Below are positions 29,415-39,281 of a stretch of 48,159 nt of DNA, piece after piece. Source of the stretch: Longimicrobiales bacterium (GTDB lineage: Bacteria; Gemmatimonadota; Gemmatimonadetes; Longimicrobiales; RSA9); the NCBI GenBank assembly GCA_035461765.1, contig DATHUY010000157.1, positions 1 through 48,159 on the forward strand, written 5' to 3'. The translations under genes and the position numbers were made by a program. Under the pieces are notes generated by a model that was given only the letters and a program-made list of their open reading frames with translations, made no database searches and was not told the DNA's origin. Position 1 is the stretch's first letter. Each line of letters begins with the position of its first letter.

Positions 29415-29852
29415 ATGAACAGAGGAGAGACACTCGTACTCGGAATGGTACTCGGCGCCGGCCTGACATATCTGCTGGACCCGGATCGTGGCACACGCCG
29501 GCGGGCGCTCGTGCGCGACCAGCTCGCGCATGCAGGACACGAGCTGGAGGAGACGGCGCGCTCGAGTGCGCGCCATGCCCGCAACAAGGCGCGCGGTCTG
29601 GCGCACGAAGCAAAGGCCGGTCTGCTGGAGCGGGAAGTTGACGATCGCGTCCTGGAAGAGCGCGTGCGCAGCGAGCTGGGTCGTGGTCTGTCCAACGCGG
29701 CGCTGCTCGACGTGGCAGCGGACCACGGCCGCGTCATCCTGTCGGGCGTGGTGGCGGCGGACGAGATCCAGCACGTGGTCCGGACCGCGCGGTCTGTACG
29801 CGGCGTGGAGTCCGTCGACAACCGTCTGGATGTTCAGACGCACTCGGAGTAG
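29415..29852 (+). CDS. BON-domain protein with YtxH-like N-terminus
   Basis: A 145-residue protein. The first 30 residues (LVLGMVLGAGLTYLLDPDRGTRRR) form a membrane-inserting segment of the YtxH-like type, followed by a long charged helix. Residues about 78-140 are a BON domain (LEERVRSELGRGLSN, GRVILSGVVAADEIQHVVRTARSVRGVESVDNRL), which binds phospholipid surfaces. The role is probably envelope stress or membrane stability. The ATG follows GGAGGCAGCACG. It ends 2 nt before the convergent tRNA-Thr. Confidence 0.88.
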   Translation: MNRGETLVLGMVLGAGLTYLLDPDRGTRRRALVRDQLAHAGHELEETARSSARHARNKARGLAHEAKAGLLEREVDDRVLEERVRSELGRGLSNAALLDVAADHGRVILSGVVAADEIQHVVRTARSVRGVESVDNRLDVQTHSE

Positions 29853-29854
29853 GA

Positions 29855-29927
29855 AGCTCGCGGTCGGACTCGAACCGACGACCTGCTGATTACAAATCAG
29901 CTGCTCTACCAGCTGAGCTACGCGAGC
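29855..29927 (-). tRNA. tRNA-Thr (anticodon TGT)
   Basis: The minus strand folds as a 73-nt cloverleaf: acceptor GCTCGCG/CGCGAGC, D arm GCTC/GAGC, anticodon stem GCTGA/TCAGC with loop TTTGTAA, T arm GTCGG TTCGAGT CCGAC, discriminator T. TGT reads ACA. No CCA is encoded. Confidence 0.97.
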
Positions 29928-30338
29928 GAAACATATGCGCCTGTGTGGACGGCGCCGGCAGAATCTCGCGATACCCGACCGGGCGCGTCAAGGTCGGGCC
30001 ACAGGCACGGAAATCTCAACTCCATGGTGCCGCGGACGGCGCGGTCGCCTGCGCGGTTTCCTGGCCGGCGCCGCAGAACCGTATCACTGACAGCAGTTTA
30101 GAGCGGAGCAACGGGAAGGCTGCCCGGGTGGAGCGTCGCAGGATGAGTGTTGCGGCGGCGCCGACCCCGTCGCAGTGGACCGACAGCAGCGAGACCGTCC
30201 CCTTTGGAGCCGTACCCGCAGATCCGGCAGGAACCGGAGCCTTCCCTGACCGGGGTGCCCGGCGGCGGCGACGTCAGGCTGCTGCGAAACGTTGGCCGAG
30301 CGTTTCGTAGCGACTGGCGTGCGCCGCCGCCGGCCAGG
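29928..30338. other. Non-coding stretch between tRNA-Thr and cysS
   Basis: These 411 bp contain no convincing gene. A 7-bp inverted repeat (CCCGACC/GGTCGGG, 29974-29998) lies near the tRNA and another at 30285-30307 near cysS. No tRNA-like or riboswitch-like structure was recognised, and open frames here have random-looking Arg/Pro-rich composition. Confidence 0.55.
30285..30307 (-). terminator. Hairpin downstream of cysS
   Basis: Arms CGAAACG (30285-30291) and CGTTTCG (30301-30307) enclose 9 nt and lie about 30 nt beyond the cysS stop. No clear T-run follows. Confidence 0.45.
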
Positions 30339-31793
30339 TCAGATCTTCTTCCAGCGCGCCCCCTGTGGCGTATCCTCCACCACGATGCCTTTCGCCGCGA
30401 GCTCATCGCGGATGCGGTCGGACTCGGCGAAGTCGCGCCTGCGACGCGCTTCCTGGCGTTGAGCGACGAGCGACTCCACCCACAGCGCGATGTCCTCGGC
30501 TACGTCCGCGCGCTCTGCGCGAGCGATCTCCAGGATGCCGAGGACGCGGTCCATACGCGCGAGCGCTGCGCGAGCGGCATCCATTGCAGACCGGGCGGTC
30601 GGCACATCACGATCCAGCTCCGCATTGCACTCCCGCACGAAGTTGAATACGACAGCGAGCGCGTTGGGTGTGTTGAGATCGTCATCCATGGCCGACTCGA
30701 AATCGCGCAGCGCGTTATCGGATATCTCGTGCAATCGCGACAGCGGTGCATCGGCTGCGGCAGGCATGTCGGTCAGACGCTGATCGAAATCGAGCAGGCG
30801 CTGTATGGCGGTGCGCGCGGTATCGAGGCCGTCGAACGCGAAGTTCAGCTCCTTGCGGTACTGGGCACTGATCAGGAGATAGCGGATCGCGGAAGCGGTA
30901 TGGCCCCTGTCGAGGAGCTGCCCGATCGTGAAGTCGTTGCCCTTAGACTTCGACATCTTCTCGCCGTTGACGAGCAGGTGCTTCACGTGCAGCCAGTAGC
31001 GCACGAACGTCTCGCCGGTCGCACCCTCCGACTGCGCAATCTCATCCTCGTGATGCGGAAAGATGAGGTCTTCGCCGCCGGTATGGATATCGAACGTGGT
31101 GCCGAGTGCGGCCATGCTCATGGCGGAGCACTCGATATGCCAGCCGGGGCGGCCCTGCCCCCAGGGTGTGTCCCACGCGGCGCCGACGTCGCGATCAACG
31201 TCCTTCACGCTCTTCCACAACGCAAAATCGCGGGCGTCCGCTTTCTCGTACTCATCGGCATCGATGCCGCCCGCGCGTGTCGCGAGACCGGCGCCTGCGC
31301 GAATCGTCTGCGCCTCTATCCGGGCGAGTCTGCCGTACTGCGGAAAGGATGAGATGTCGAAATAGACCGACCCGTCGGCAGCGCGGTAGGCGTGGCCGCG
31401 CTCGACCAGGCGTTCAATGATGTCCACCATATCCGCGATGTGCTGAGTGGCACGCGGATACGCGTCCGCGGGCATCACGGCGAGTGTGCTGAGGTCGGCA
31501 AAGAAGGCATCGATCATCGGACCGGTTACGGCGCCGATCGCGACTCCCTTCCCCGCCGCTTCGTTGATGATCTTGTCCTCGACGTCGGTCAGGTTCATGA
31601 CGAACGTGACGTCGAACCCCTTCCATTCGAGATACCGGTGCAGAACGTCGTTGAAGACGAACGTTCTGAAATTGCCGATGTGCGGAGGCCGGTAGACCGT
31701 CGGGCCGCAGGCATAGACGCCGACGCGCGGCGGCGCGAGCGGCGTGAACTCCTCGAGCCGGCGTGTCAACGTGTTGTGGAGGCGGAGCGGCAT
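30339..31793 (-). CDS. cysS: Cysteinyl-tRNA synthetase
   Basis: The 484-residue enzyme is of normal length and charges tRNA-Cys with cysteine. The HIGH motif is HIGNFRTFVFND, and KMSKSKGN is the KMSKS loop. The zinc site is made by Cys28 (YACGPTVY), the Cys of GWHIECSAM and the His pair in FPHHEDEIAQSEG. A C-terminal anticodon-recognition region ends VVEDTPQGARWKKI. The ATG at 31793 follows GAGAGCAGAC. It is 8 nt downstream of the MscS-like gene. Confidence 0.97.
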   Translation of the reverse strand: MPLRLHNTLTRRLEEFTPLAPPRVGVYACGPTVYRPPHIGNFRTFVFNDVLHRYLEWKGFDVTFVMNLTDVEDKIINEAAGKGVAIGAVTGPMIDAFFADLSTLAVMPADAYPRATQHIADMVDIIERLVERGHAYRAADGSVYFDISSFPQYGRLARIEAQTIRAGAGLATRAGGIDADEYEKADARDFALWKSVKDVDRDVGAAWDTPWGQGRPGWHIECSAMSMAALGTTFDIHTGGEDLIFPHHEDEIAQSEGATGETFVRYWLHVKHLLVNGEKMSKSKGNDFTIGQLLDRGHTASAIRYLLISAQYRKELNFAFDGLDTARTAIQRLLDFDQRLTDMPAAADAPLSRLHEISDNALRDFESAMDDDLNTPNALAVVFNFVRECNAELDRDVPTARSAMDAARAALARMDRVLGILEIARAERADVAEDIALWVESLVAQRQEARRRRDFAESDRIRDELAAKGIVVEDTPQGARWKKI

Positions 31794-31801
31794 GTCTGCT
31801 C

Positions 31802-32719
31802 TCAGGTGAGGTCGCTGTCGACAGCGGCCGGCAGCGCCGGCATCTGGCCGTCGCCCCAGTACATGGTCGTGTGCGGGAACGGTATCTCGATACCTTCGTG
31901 ATCGAAACGCTTCTTGATGCGGCGGCGCAGCTCGCGCGCGACATCCCACTGTTTGAGCGGCAGGGTCTTGGCACTCACCCTGATCACGACGGCGGAATCG
32001 CCCAGACTCTCGACGCCCGGCACCAGCGGCTCCTCGAGGAGCAGGGCGCCCCATTCCGGGTCGGCGTGGAACTCCCGGACCAGATCACGCAGCACGTCCA
32101 TCACGCGGTCGACGTCCTCCCTGTACGCGACACCGATGTTCAGCACCGCCCTCGACCATGACTTGGTGAGGTTGCTGACGCGCGTGATCTCGCCGTTCGG
32201 GATGATGTGGACGACGCCTTCGACATCGCGCAGGACCGTAGTGCGGAGCGTAATCTTCTCGACGGCGCCCGATACGTCGGACACCCGCACGACATCGCCA
32301 ATGCCGAACTGGCCTTCCATGAGCATGAACGTGCCGCTGATGATGTCCTTCACGAGCGACTGCGCGCCGAAGGAGATCGCGAGGCCGAGGATGCCGAATG
32401 AGGCGAGGATGGGTGCGATGTTGTCGAGGAGGATGTCGAGAATCGTGAGTGTAACGACAATGAATATGGCGACGAGCGCCACGTTGTCGAGCAGACTGGC
32501 GAGCGTCTGTGCGCGCTGCTCACGCAGGCGGCGCACGAGAGGATCCTCCTCCTCGATCTCGCGGCGGAGCAGCCGTCGAATGAGTATGGTGATGATGCGG
32601 TAGGCGACCAACGCGATGACAACGACGATCGCGATCTTGAGGATCGTCTCCCACTGAAGCGCTTCACGCCAGTCGAAACGTGGAGGCGTCTGTACAGCCG
32701 AGTCCGCCAGCTGGATCAT
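31802..32719 (-). CDS. MscS-family mechanosensitive channel
   Basis: A 305-residue protein: three helices (about 21-42, 84-108, 113-135), the last being the pore-lining helix with ASFGILGLAISFGAQSLVKDIISG, then a cytoplasmic beta domain (VRVSDVSGAVEKITLRTTVLRD, PNGEITRVSN). It opens under membrane tension. The ATG overlaps the stop of the next upstream gene (ATGA). Confidence 0.95.
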   Translation of the reverse strand: MIQLADSAVQTPPRFDWREALQWETILKIAIVVVIALVAYRIITILIRRLLRREIEEEDPLVRRLREQRAQTLASLLDNVALVAIFIVVTLTILDILLDNIAPILASFGILGLAISFGAQSLVKDIISGTFMLMEGQFGIGDVVRVSDVSGAVEKITLRTTVLRDVEGVVHIIPNGEITRVSNLTKSWSRAVLNIGVAYREDVDRVMDVLRDLVREFHADPEWGALLLEEPLVPGVESLGDSAVVIRVSAKTLPLKQWDVARELRRRIKKRFDHEGIEIPFPHTTMYWGDGQMPALPAAVDSDLT

Positions 32720-33153
32720 CGCATCAGGCGAATCTCGGTGATGCGCCACGCATCGCCCTCACGGACGAATGCGACGAAGAGAGTGGCCTGCTCGGGGATT
32801 GTCGTGCCGCGCGCACGGGTCGTCCAGGTGATTTCGCCGAACGCGCGCGCTGGATCACCGCCGACCGTGCGGCTCACCTTCGGCGTGGCCGAGATGCTCT
32901 CCCGGTCATCGAAGACGCGACGCAGCACGGCGGCCGCCTGGCGGGCGCCGAGCGGGCCGACAGTGCTGCCATCCACATCGAGCGAAATGCCGCCGTCCGC
33001 AGCGAGACGGGATAGCGCTGTGGCATCACCCTTGTGCCAGGCGGAGGTCACGCGCTGAAGCGCCGGCCGGAGGTCCTGGGCGAGGACGGGCCGTGCGGCA
33101 AGCACGCCAAAGGCCAGGGCGAGCAGGAGCGCGCGCTGCCACGAACGCGGCAT
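32716..33153 (-). CDS. Secreted NTF2-like / DUF4783-type small protein
   Basis: A 145-residue protein with a signal peptide (1-25, cleavage after VLAQ likely). The mature part, with AWHKGDATALSRLAADGG and DAWRITEIRLMR, has the helix-strand pattern of NTF2-like folds and resembles DUF4783 proteins. No catalytic residues are apparent. The start overlaps the pyrF stop (TGATG), its stop overlaps the MscS start. An envelope role is inferred from the signal peptide. Confidence 0.75.
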   Translation of the reverse strand: MPRSWQRALLLALAFGVLAARPVLAQDLRPALQRVTSAWHKGDATALSRLAADGGISLDVDGSTVGPLGARQAAAVLRRVFDDRESISATPKVSRTVGGDPARAFGEITWTTRARGTTIPEQATLFVAFVREGDAWRITEIRLMR

Positions 33154-33860
33154 CACGGCGTCACCTGGGGAGCGGCATCCAGTTCGGCGCGGATGGCGCG
33201 CACCACACTCAGCGGGTCGGCTGCGGTCAGGACCGGGCGGCCGATGACGAGGTAATCGGAACCCGCGCGAGCGGCTTCGGCCGGCGTGGCGGTGCGCACC
33301 TGGTCGCCCAGGCCATCGCCGGTCGGACGTATGCCGGGGGTGACGACGATGAGCCCCGCACCGTGGCGGCGCTTCAGCGACTCGACCTCGAGCGGCGAAG
33401 TGACAACGCCATGGAGGCCGGCATCGACGGCCAGGTTAGTGAGGCGTGCGACCTCGTCGCGTACGGAGATGATCTCCTTGTTCCACACCTGCTCCACGTC
33501 CACGGCCGTGAACGACGTCAGGATGGTCACACCGAGCAGACGCGGGCCGTCATCGCCGACCACATCGCGCGCCGCGCGCATCATGGCCTCGCCGCCCGAC
33601 GCGTGGAGCGTGATCAGGTCGACATCCAGTTGCGCGGCCGATTCCACGGCGTTGGCGACGGTGCTCGGGATATCGTGGTACTTGAGATCCAGAAAGACAC
33701 GGCGGCCGCGGTCGCGCAGTCCGGCGATGAAATCCGGACCGGCGCGCGTGAAGAGCGGCGAGCCGACCTTATAGAAGCCCACGCTGTCGCCCAGGCGATC
33801 GACGAGGTCGAAGGCCTGTTCGGCGGAGGGCAGATCGAGTGCGACGATGATCTCTGACAT
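33153..33860 (-). CDS. pyrF: Orotidine 5'-phosphate decarboxylase
   Basis: The 235-residue enzyme is of type 1 size and makes UMP from OMP. IIVALDLPSAEQA opens the barrel. FLDLKYHDIPSTV holds the catalytic Asp-Lys-Asp set, and VVTPGIRPTGDGLGDQVR is the phosphate loop. It follows pyrD after 14 nt, so two pyrimidine steps are co-transcribed. Confidence 0.97.
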   Translation of the reverse strand: MSEIIVALDLPSAEQAFDLVDRLGDSVGFYKVGSPLFTRAGPDFIAGLRDRGRRVFLDLKYHDIPSTVANAVESAAQLDVDLITLHASGGEAMMRAARDVVGDDGPRLLGVTILTSFTAVDVEQVWNKEIISVRDEVARLTNLAVDAGLHGVVTSPLEVESLKRRHGAGLIVVTPGIRPTGDGLGDQVRTATPAEAARAGSDYLVIGRPVLTAADPLSVVRAIRAELDAAPQVTP

Positions 33861-33874
33861 AATTTGCGCGGCCG

Positions 33875-34792
33875 CTATGCGAGCAGGCCGCTTCCCACGA
33901 GCTCCGTTACGCTGCCAATCCCATGGGCGGTACCCCACCCTGTCAGGCTACTCAGTACACGCTCTGCGGCGCGAGGGTCCGCAAAACTGGCGGTCCCTAT
34001 CTGCACGAGATTGGCGCCAGCGAGCAGATACTGTACTGCGTCCTCGCCGGTTCGGATACCGCCCACGCCGATGAGGGGCACCGCCACGCGCTGGCGGGCA
34101 CGCGCGACGGCATGGATCCCGATCGGAAGCAGCGCCGGCCCGCTCACACCACCGCTGCCCGCGCCGAGCACCGGACGGCGCGTTTCCGTGTCGATAAGCA
34201 GCCCGGGCATGGTGTTGACGAGCGTGAGCGCGTCGGCCCCCTCCGCCACGCAGATCTCCGCCATACGCCCGACATCCGGCACGTTGGGCGCGAGCTTGAC
34301 GGACATGGGTCGCTTCGTCGCGCGCCGGGCCGCGGCCACCGCCTCGGCGAGCAGATCCTCACGCGTGGCGATGATTGCGCCGCCCTCCTTCACGTTCGGG
34401 CACGACACATTGAGCTCGTAGGCGTGAAACCCGGCGGCGTCATCCAGGAACCGTATTATCTCGCCGTACTCGGCGGCGGAACGACCGGCGATGTTGATGA
34501 GCACGCGCGCCCGCGCGAGCCTGTGCGCGAGCCAGGGCAACTTATCGTTCCTGACGACGGCGGGACCGGGATTGGCGAGACCGACGGAGTTGATCATGCC
34601 TGCGGCGAACTCCGCGACGCGCGGCGCGGGATTCCCCGGTCGCACGTCGGCGGTCACCGCCTTGATGACCAGGCCGCCGAGCTGATCGATATCGAGGAAC
34701 CCGTCGAGCTCCGCGCCGTAGCCGCACGTGCCGCTGGCCAGGAGCACCGGGTTCTGGAAATCGATGCCGAAGAGGGTCTGCGCCAGTTTCAT
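33875..34792 (-). CDS. pyrD: Dihydroorotate dehydrogenase, class 1B type
   Basis: The 305-residue FMN enzyme oxidises dihydroorotate to orotate. NSVGLANPG and ELNVSCPNVKEGG (Cys as the base) fit class 1B catalytic subunits, which normally work with the Fe-S/FAD subunit PyrK to pass electrons to NAD. No pyrK is in the window. GGIRTGEDAVQYLLAGANLVQIGTA is the FMN phosphate site. The start is 1 nt after the TPR lipoprotein stop. Confidence 0.95.
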   Translation of the reverse strand: MKLAQTLFGIDFQNPVLLASGTCGYGAELDGFLDIDQLGGLVIKAVTADVRPGNPAPRVAEFAAGMINSVGLANPGPAVVRNDKLPWLAHRLARARVLINIAGRSAAEYGEIIRFLDDAAGFHAYELNVSCPNVKEGGAIIATREDLLAEAVAAARRATKRPMSVKLAPNVPDVGRMAEICVAEGADALTLVNTMPGLLIDTETRRPVLGAGSGGVSGPALLPIGIHAVARARQRVAVPLIGVGGIRTGEDAVQYLLAGANLVQIGTASFADPRAAERVLSSLTGWGTAHGIGSVTELVGSGLLA

Positions 34793-34793
34793 G

Positions 34794-36536
34794 TCAGCGC
34801 CGCACGAGGTCGGATGCCACGAGGGTGCGCGACATGACGGTGTGCCGGGATGCGGCTTCGTGCCTGTGCCGTGCTGGAGCGCGCGGAGTGACGGCCGCCC
34901 GCGGCTGTTGCGTGGTGTCCGGCCGCGCCGTCGTGTCGCGACGGAGCGGCCGCGGGTCGCCGGCGCCCGTGGTGTCGCGCAGCAGCACGGTGTCGGCGCC
35001 GAGCACGAACCGGACGCGGGCAGTGTCTCCACGCAGGCATGCGGTACGTGTGCTGTCCGCTCGTATACCCGATACGCTGAGCGAGTCGATCAGCACGCCG
35101 CAGGCGATGCGCACGCTGTCGTTGCGCGCTGCCATGCGCGTGCTGTCGAGCACCGTCAGCGCGCGGCCGACCACGGCGTCGCGCCGGATCGCGTCCGCGA
35201 GCGCCTCCGCGCGCAGGCCGCTGATGCCGAATGCGAGACGTTCCTCCGCACGGTCTATGTCCGCGGCGGCATAGGTGCCGCCGCGAGCGGCGCTGACATA
35301 GGCATTGTCGCGGAGCGCCTCGAGAGCGGCCGCGGTCTCCGCGGTCGGTCCGATCTGGTGCGCGGCGAGTGCCGCCTTCCCCGCCCAGACACTGACGGAC
35401 TGGGTTGTGGCGAACTCGAGGAAGATGGCACGCGCCAGACGAGGTGCAGCCAGCTCATCGCGCAGCAGCTCCGCCGCGGCGAAAAGCGAGAGGGAGGCGG
35501 CAGGATCCCGCCCGTTGACCAGCAGGATCTGCGCGGCACGGACGCGCCGCATCAGGTCGAGCGCGGCGCGGTCATCGTACGCAGGCAGCAGCACGGCACG
35601 GATGTCCTCCAGCTCGTCGACCCGCTCGGCGTGGGCGAGGCGGATTTGCGCGGCCAGCAGGCGCGCGCGGCTGCCGACACCGAGATTGACCGCGTTCCCG
35701 ACCTGCATGGCAAGCTCGAGCGCGTCATCGGGACGCCCAGCCTGCACGGCGAGCGACGCGCGTGTCAGGCGGAGCGCGTCACGCATGTCGGGCGGCCAGT
35801 CGGCGTCCGCGAGCGGGGCCGATCCATTGAAGGCGATGGTCGCGGACCAGTCGGAGCCGATGGCCCGCAGCAGCGAGTCGATCGCGGCCACGCCGCCGGC
35901 GTCAGGCGTGGTGTGCGCCAGGTGCTGCATGAACTCGACGGCGCGCGCAGAATCACGGTGCTGCCGTGCATGCCGCACCCCCTCCAGCGCGGCATCATAT
36001 GCGATGTGGCGGTTCGTCATTGCCGCGCCGAGGTCCGACCACCCGGCATCAGTCCGTCCCGCATGGAACGCGGCGCGAGCCCGCCAGAGCCGCGTGAAAG
36101 CGCCGTCATCGGTGCGGGCGGCCAGCGCTGCAGCCGCGGTGTCCAGATGCGCAACGGCCTGTTCAGCGCTGTCGAGCGCAACCAGTGCTGCACCGAGGTA
36201 GGCGTGCGCAACGGGTCGCATCGCGTCGTCCCGCGACTGTGCGAGGAGTCGCTGCATGGCACCCGCCGCCAGCTCGTACTCGCCGAGGGCGAACCGCGCG
36301 CGGCCGAGGAGCAGGAGAGCGTCATCGGCCCAGCGCCCGTCGGGATACTTGCGGTAGCTCACGGCCGCACGATCGATCGCCGAGCGATACTCGCGCAGAG
36401 CCGTGGCGCGATCACCGCTGCGGCTCGCACGCTCCGCGGTCGCGAAGCTGCGGTTCGCATTGTACAGCGAGTTGAAATAGCCGCAGCCGCCGATCAGCAG
36501 CAGCCCGGCGAGCAGAACCGCGCGCCCATGCGTCAC
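34794..36536 (-). CDS. Large TPR-rich lipoprotein
   Basis: A 580-residue protein with a GTG start overlapping the amidase stop (GTGA). The N-terminus [18 protein letters not shown] is a lipoprotein signal with Cys18 as the anchor. Ala-rich helical repeats of TPR type follow to about residue 450 (for example ATALREYRSAIDRAAVSYRKYPDGRWADDALLLLGRARFALGEYELAAGAM). The C-terminal 80 residues are Arg/Thr/Pro-rich and probably disordered. TPR lipoproteins usually scaffold outer-membrane or cell-wall machines; the neighbouring AmiC-like gene suggests a cell-wall role. Confidence 0.83.
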   Translation of the reverse strand: MTHGRAVLLAGLLLIGGCGYFNSLYNANRSFATAERASRSGDRATALREYRSAIDRAAVSYRKYPDGRWADDALLLLGRARFALGEYELAAGAMQRLLAQSRDDAMRPVAHAYLGAALVALDSAEQAVAHLDTAAAALAARTDDGAFTRLWRARAAFHAGRTDAGWSDLGAAMTNRHIAYDAALEGVRHARQHRDSARAVEFMQHLAHTTPDAGGVAAIDSLLRAIGSDWSATIAFNGSAPLADADWPPDMRDALRLTRASLAVQAGRPDDALELAMQVGNAVNLGVGSRARLLAAQIRLAHAERVDELEDIRAVLLPAYDDRAALDLMRRVRAAQILLVNGRDPAASLSLFAAAELLRDELAAPRLARAIFLEFATTQSVSVWAGKAALAAHQIGPTAETAAALEALRDNAYVSAARGGTYAAADIDRAEERLAFGISGLRAEALADAIRRDAVVGRALTVLDSTRMAARNDSVRIACGVLIDSLSVSGIRADSTRTACLRGDTARVRFVLGADTVLLRDTTGAGDPRPLRRDTTARPDTTQQPRAAVTPRAPARHRHEAASRHTVMSRTLVASDLVRR

Positions 36537-37825
36537 TGACCGGGCTCCCACAGGTGCTCGTTGCGGGCAAAGAACTCGTCCACACTGTCCGCAATGCCCC
36601 AAGCCAGCTTCTGCTGGAAGGACTGTGTGCCGAGCAGGCGGGCATCATCACGATTCGACAGGAAGCCCGTCTCGATGAGCACCGCGGGCATGACCGTGCC
36701 GACGAGAACGACGAATCCGGCGCGCTTCACACCGCGGTTCGGGCCGGGATGGAAGTCGGCCATCCTCTGCTGGACCACAGAGGCGAGGTCATGCGACGCG
36801 CGCATCAGGAAGTCGCTGCGCAGTGTGCTCAGGATCTGGTCCAGACCAGCATCGGGCGCCGAGGGACCGTGCTCGTCGAAACGTGTGGACTCGTTCTCCA
36901 TCTCCGCGACCCGGCGTTCGTCGGCCGTCCGCGCATCCGAGAGAAAGAACGTCTCGAAGCCCCGCGCCGAGGCGGGCGGCGCCGAGTTCGCGTGTATGGA
37001 CAGGAACACCGCGACCGGACGGTCGCCCTTCCATTCGTTGGCGAGTTTCGGCCTGTCATACAGGGATATGTATTCGTCGGTGGTCCGGGTCAGGTGCACC
37101 TCGTAACCGCGCTCTTCCAGTACGGCCGCGAGCCGCTGCGACACCAGCAGCGTCACATCCTTTTCCCGCAGCCCGTTCGTTCCGATCTTGCCCGGGTCGC
37201 GGCCGCCATGACCCGGATCGATGACCACCACGCGGGGCGAGCGCGCGCGCGAGGCGGCCGGTTCGTCGCGCCGTGCCGCAGGTTTCTCGCGCGCCGGCGC
37301 GGCTCGGCTGCGTTCCGTTGCGGACGGAGCCGCACTGGCGACCGTGCTGATGGACCCGCCCACAGTCAGCAGGACGCCGCCGCGGTACTGGAACCGGTCC
37401 GGGAACGTCACCGGCAGCCACTGGATGAAGAACTGCTCGGGCAGCCAGATCGCACCATCCCGTTCGTGCGTCGCGAACGCGAGCTGATGCACGGTCGTGC
37501 CCGCGCGGAAGAACGGCGACGTGTTCCAGAAACGAAGCGTATCGGCGCCCATCACTGCGAGCGTGCCGGACGGCCCCGCCGAGACGCGGAATCCGAGCGA
37601 CTCGAGGGATGCGGCCGGGAACGCAGTTGTGCCGTCGACCTCGACCCCGCGGATCACTTCGCCCGCCACACCGATGCGGAGAAAGGGCTGCTGTGCGGCC
37701 GCGTCCGGCGGGGCGGCGAGCGCGGTCGCCGCCGCAAACATCAGCACGGCGCCCGTGAGGTGCCTGCGCGGCCCGCGGGCCGCACGGCACCTGGTGGCGG
37801 CGCGGCCTGGCAGGCGCTCAGCCAC
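36533..37825 (-). CDS. N-acetylmuramoyl-L-alanine amidase, AmiC-like
   Basis: A 430-residue protein: signal peptide (about 1-45), a beta-rich N-terminal region with a copper-amine-oxidase-N-like look ([22 protein letters not shown]), and a C-terminal Amidase_3 domain (about 205-425). Zinc ligands lie in [12 protein letters not shown] and SIHANS, with the catalytic Glu in [11 protein letters not shown]. It cuts peptide stems off murein at division. The GTG start overlaps the smpB stop (GTGGCTGA). Confidence 0.93.
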   Translation of the reverse strand: MAERLPGRAATRCRAARGPRRHLTGAVLMFAAATALAAPPDAAAQQPFLRIGVAGEVIRGVEVDGTTAFPAASLESLGFRVSAGPSGTLAVMGADTLRFWNTSPFFRAGTTVHQLAFATHERDGAIWLPEQFFIQWLPVTFPDRFQYRGGVLLTVGGSISTVASAAPSATERSRAAPAREKPAARRDEPAASRARSPRVVVIDPGHGGRDPGKIGTNGLREKDVTLLVSQRLAAVLEERGYEVHLTRTTDEYISLYDRPKLANEWKGDRPVAVFLSIHANSAPPASARGFETFFLSDARTADERRVAEMENESTRFDEHGPSAPDAGLDQILSTLRSDFLMRASHDLASVVQQRMADFHPGPNRGVKRAGFVVLVGTVMPAVLIETGFLSNRDDARLLGTQSFQQKLAWGIADSVDEFFARNEHLWEPGQ

Positions 37826-38267
37826 GGCGGATCGCCCGCTGCATCTCGCGTTCGGCATCGCGCTTCTTGAGATCCTCGCGCTTGTCGAATCGCTTCTTGC
37901 CGCGACCGAGCGCCAGGGCAACCTTGACATATCCATCCTTCAGATACAGCTCCAGCGGAACCAGCGTGAATCCCTCCTGCTGCGTCGCACCGATGAGCTT
38001 GCGGATCTCGCGGCGGTTCAGCAGCAGCTTCCTGGGTCGTGTGGAATCGACGTTCCAGAGACTGGCAGGGCCGTACGGGCTGATGTGCATGTCATACAGG
38101 AACGCCTCATTGCCGTCGACCCGCGCGAAGGACTCGGCCAGGCTGACCTTGCCGGCACGAATGCTCTTGACCTCCGGTCCGACCAGTACGATACCCGCCT
38201 CGAAGGTGTCGATGATGTGATACTCGTGGAGGGCCTTCTTGTTGCGCGCGACGGTCTTCTTCGACAT
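37818..38267 (-). CDS. smpB: SsrA-binding protein
   Basis: A 149-residue tmRNA partner in ribosome rescue. The usual landmarks are present: [47 protein letters not shown], and the basic tail [25 protein letters not shown]. No tmRNA gene was seen in the window. It is the first gene of the smpB-amidase-TPR-pyrD-pyrF run. Confidence 0.97.
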   Translation of the reverse strand: MSKKTVARNKKALHEYHIIDTFEAGIVLVGPEVKSIRAGKVSLAESFARVDGNEAFLYDMHISPYGPASLWNVDSTRPRKLLLNRREIRKLIGATQQEGFTLVPLELYLKDGYVKVALALGRGKKRFDKREDLKKRDAEREMQRAIRRG

Positions 38268-38320
38268 GGCCGAAAGCTAATAGCGGGAACGGGATGGGGA
38301 CAGGTATGGACGGCCGGCGC

Positions 38321-39259
38321 TCAGCCGAGGCGTTCCTTCTGGCGGCGTCGGATCCGCTGGAGGGACGCGACCTGCCCGACCTCGCCGCCCAGGATGAACG
38401 CGAGCGCCATGTAGTACACGTAGATCACGACGATCGCGATGAAGCCGAGCGCACCATATGTCGACGCGTAGTTGGCGTTGCGGAAATAGAACGCGAATCC
38501 GGTCTTCATCAGCTCGAACAGCACCGCCGTGAACGTCGCGGAGATGAGCGCGGTACGCCAGTGAATCCGGCGCGCGGGCAGGTAGCGATAGATGAGGACG
38601 AACATGAACCAGATCGTGAGGAACGCGAGCGCCTGCCCGATGAGGCTCTGGAGCAGAGAGCCACGCTGATCACCGATGTGGAGGAAGGCGATGCCGGCCT
38701 CCGTGACCTGCCCGAGACCGAGTGTGATCGTGATGTTTATGGCGAGCAGGGTACCGGCGACGAAGACCATCTGGAGATCGAAGAACTTGCCGGCAATGAT
38801 GCCGCGGTCCTGCTGGATGTCGAAGATCTCGCGCAGCGCCGTCCGCAGTGTGCCGACGAGGCGCGTGGCCAGCCAGGCGAAGATGATCGTACCGATTGTG
38901 AACAGGCCGGTGGACTTGGCAATGATCTCGTTGAGATTCGTGTTCATGTACTCGGCGAACGCGCTGCTGACCGGGGGCAGAACCTGGAGCAGATACTCGA
39001 CGACTGGCTTGGCGGGGCTGACGCCTTCCTGCGCCTGGAGGAAGAAGCCGGCAACACCGACAGCGGCCAGCGCGAGCGGCACGATGGCGACGAGCACGTT
39101 GAACGCGATCGCGCCGCCCATGAAGAAGATCTGGTCCTGCTCCGCCTTCTTGTAGACACGGCGGAGGAAATCACCGGATGCGGCACGTGCGCGAACCGGC
39201 TTCGACCGCTCAGGCGCGGAATTGCGCGGCGGTGGCTCGGTAACGCCGACTTCACTCAC
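38321..39259 (-). CDS. YihY/BrkB-family membrane protein
   Basis: About 312 residues from the GTG at 39259; a TTG at 39310 would add 17 residues and overlap the YtxH gene, and neither has a good ribosome site. Six predicted helices with FMGGAIAFNVLVAIVPLALAAVGV, FSxx-type loops and YGALGFIAIVVIYVYYMALAFILGGEV match YihY/BrkB proteins, often misnamed ribonuclease BN. Transport function is suspected for the family but not proven. Confidence 0.88.
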   Translation of the reverse strand: MSEVGVTEPPPRNSAPERSKPVRARAASGDFLRRVYKKAEQDQIFFMGGAIAFNVLVAIVPLALAAVGVAGFFLQAQEGVSPAKPVVEYLLQVLPPVSSAFAEYMNTNLNEIIAKSTGLFTIGTIIFAWLATRLVGTLRTALREIFDIQQDRGIIAGKFFDLQMVFVAGTLLAINITITLGLGQVTEAGIAFLHIGDQRGSLLQSLIGQALAFLTIWFMFVLIYRYLPARRIHWRTALISATFTAVLFELMKTGFAFYFRNANYASTYGALGFIAIVVIYVYYMALAFILGGEVGQVASLQRIRRRQKERLG

Positions 39260-39281
39260 GGCGGTTCGGGGCTGCCGCTCC

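Noticed and set aside
29945-30310. A 121-codon plus-strand open frame between tRNA-Thr and cysS
   Set aside because: Its composition is Arg/Ala/Pro-rich and random, no ribosome site precedes it, and other frames over the same bases are equally open.
29928-30338. T-box or other leader near tRNA-Thr and cysS
   Set aside because: The stretch lies downstream of cysS, not in its leader, and no specifier loop or antiterminator pattern is visible.
34728-36539. A 603-codon plus-strand open frame opposite the TPR lipoprotein gene
   Set aside because: The minus-strand protein has a lipobox, TPR-like repeats and coupled start and stop; the plus frame has none of these.
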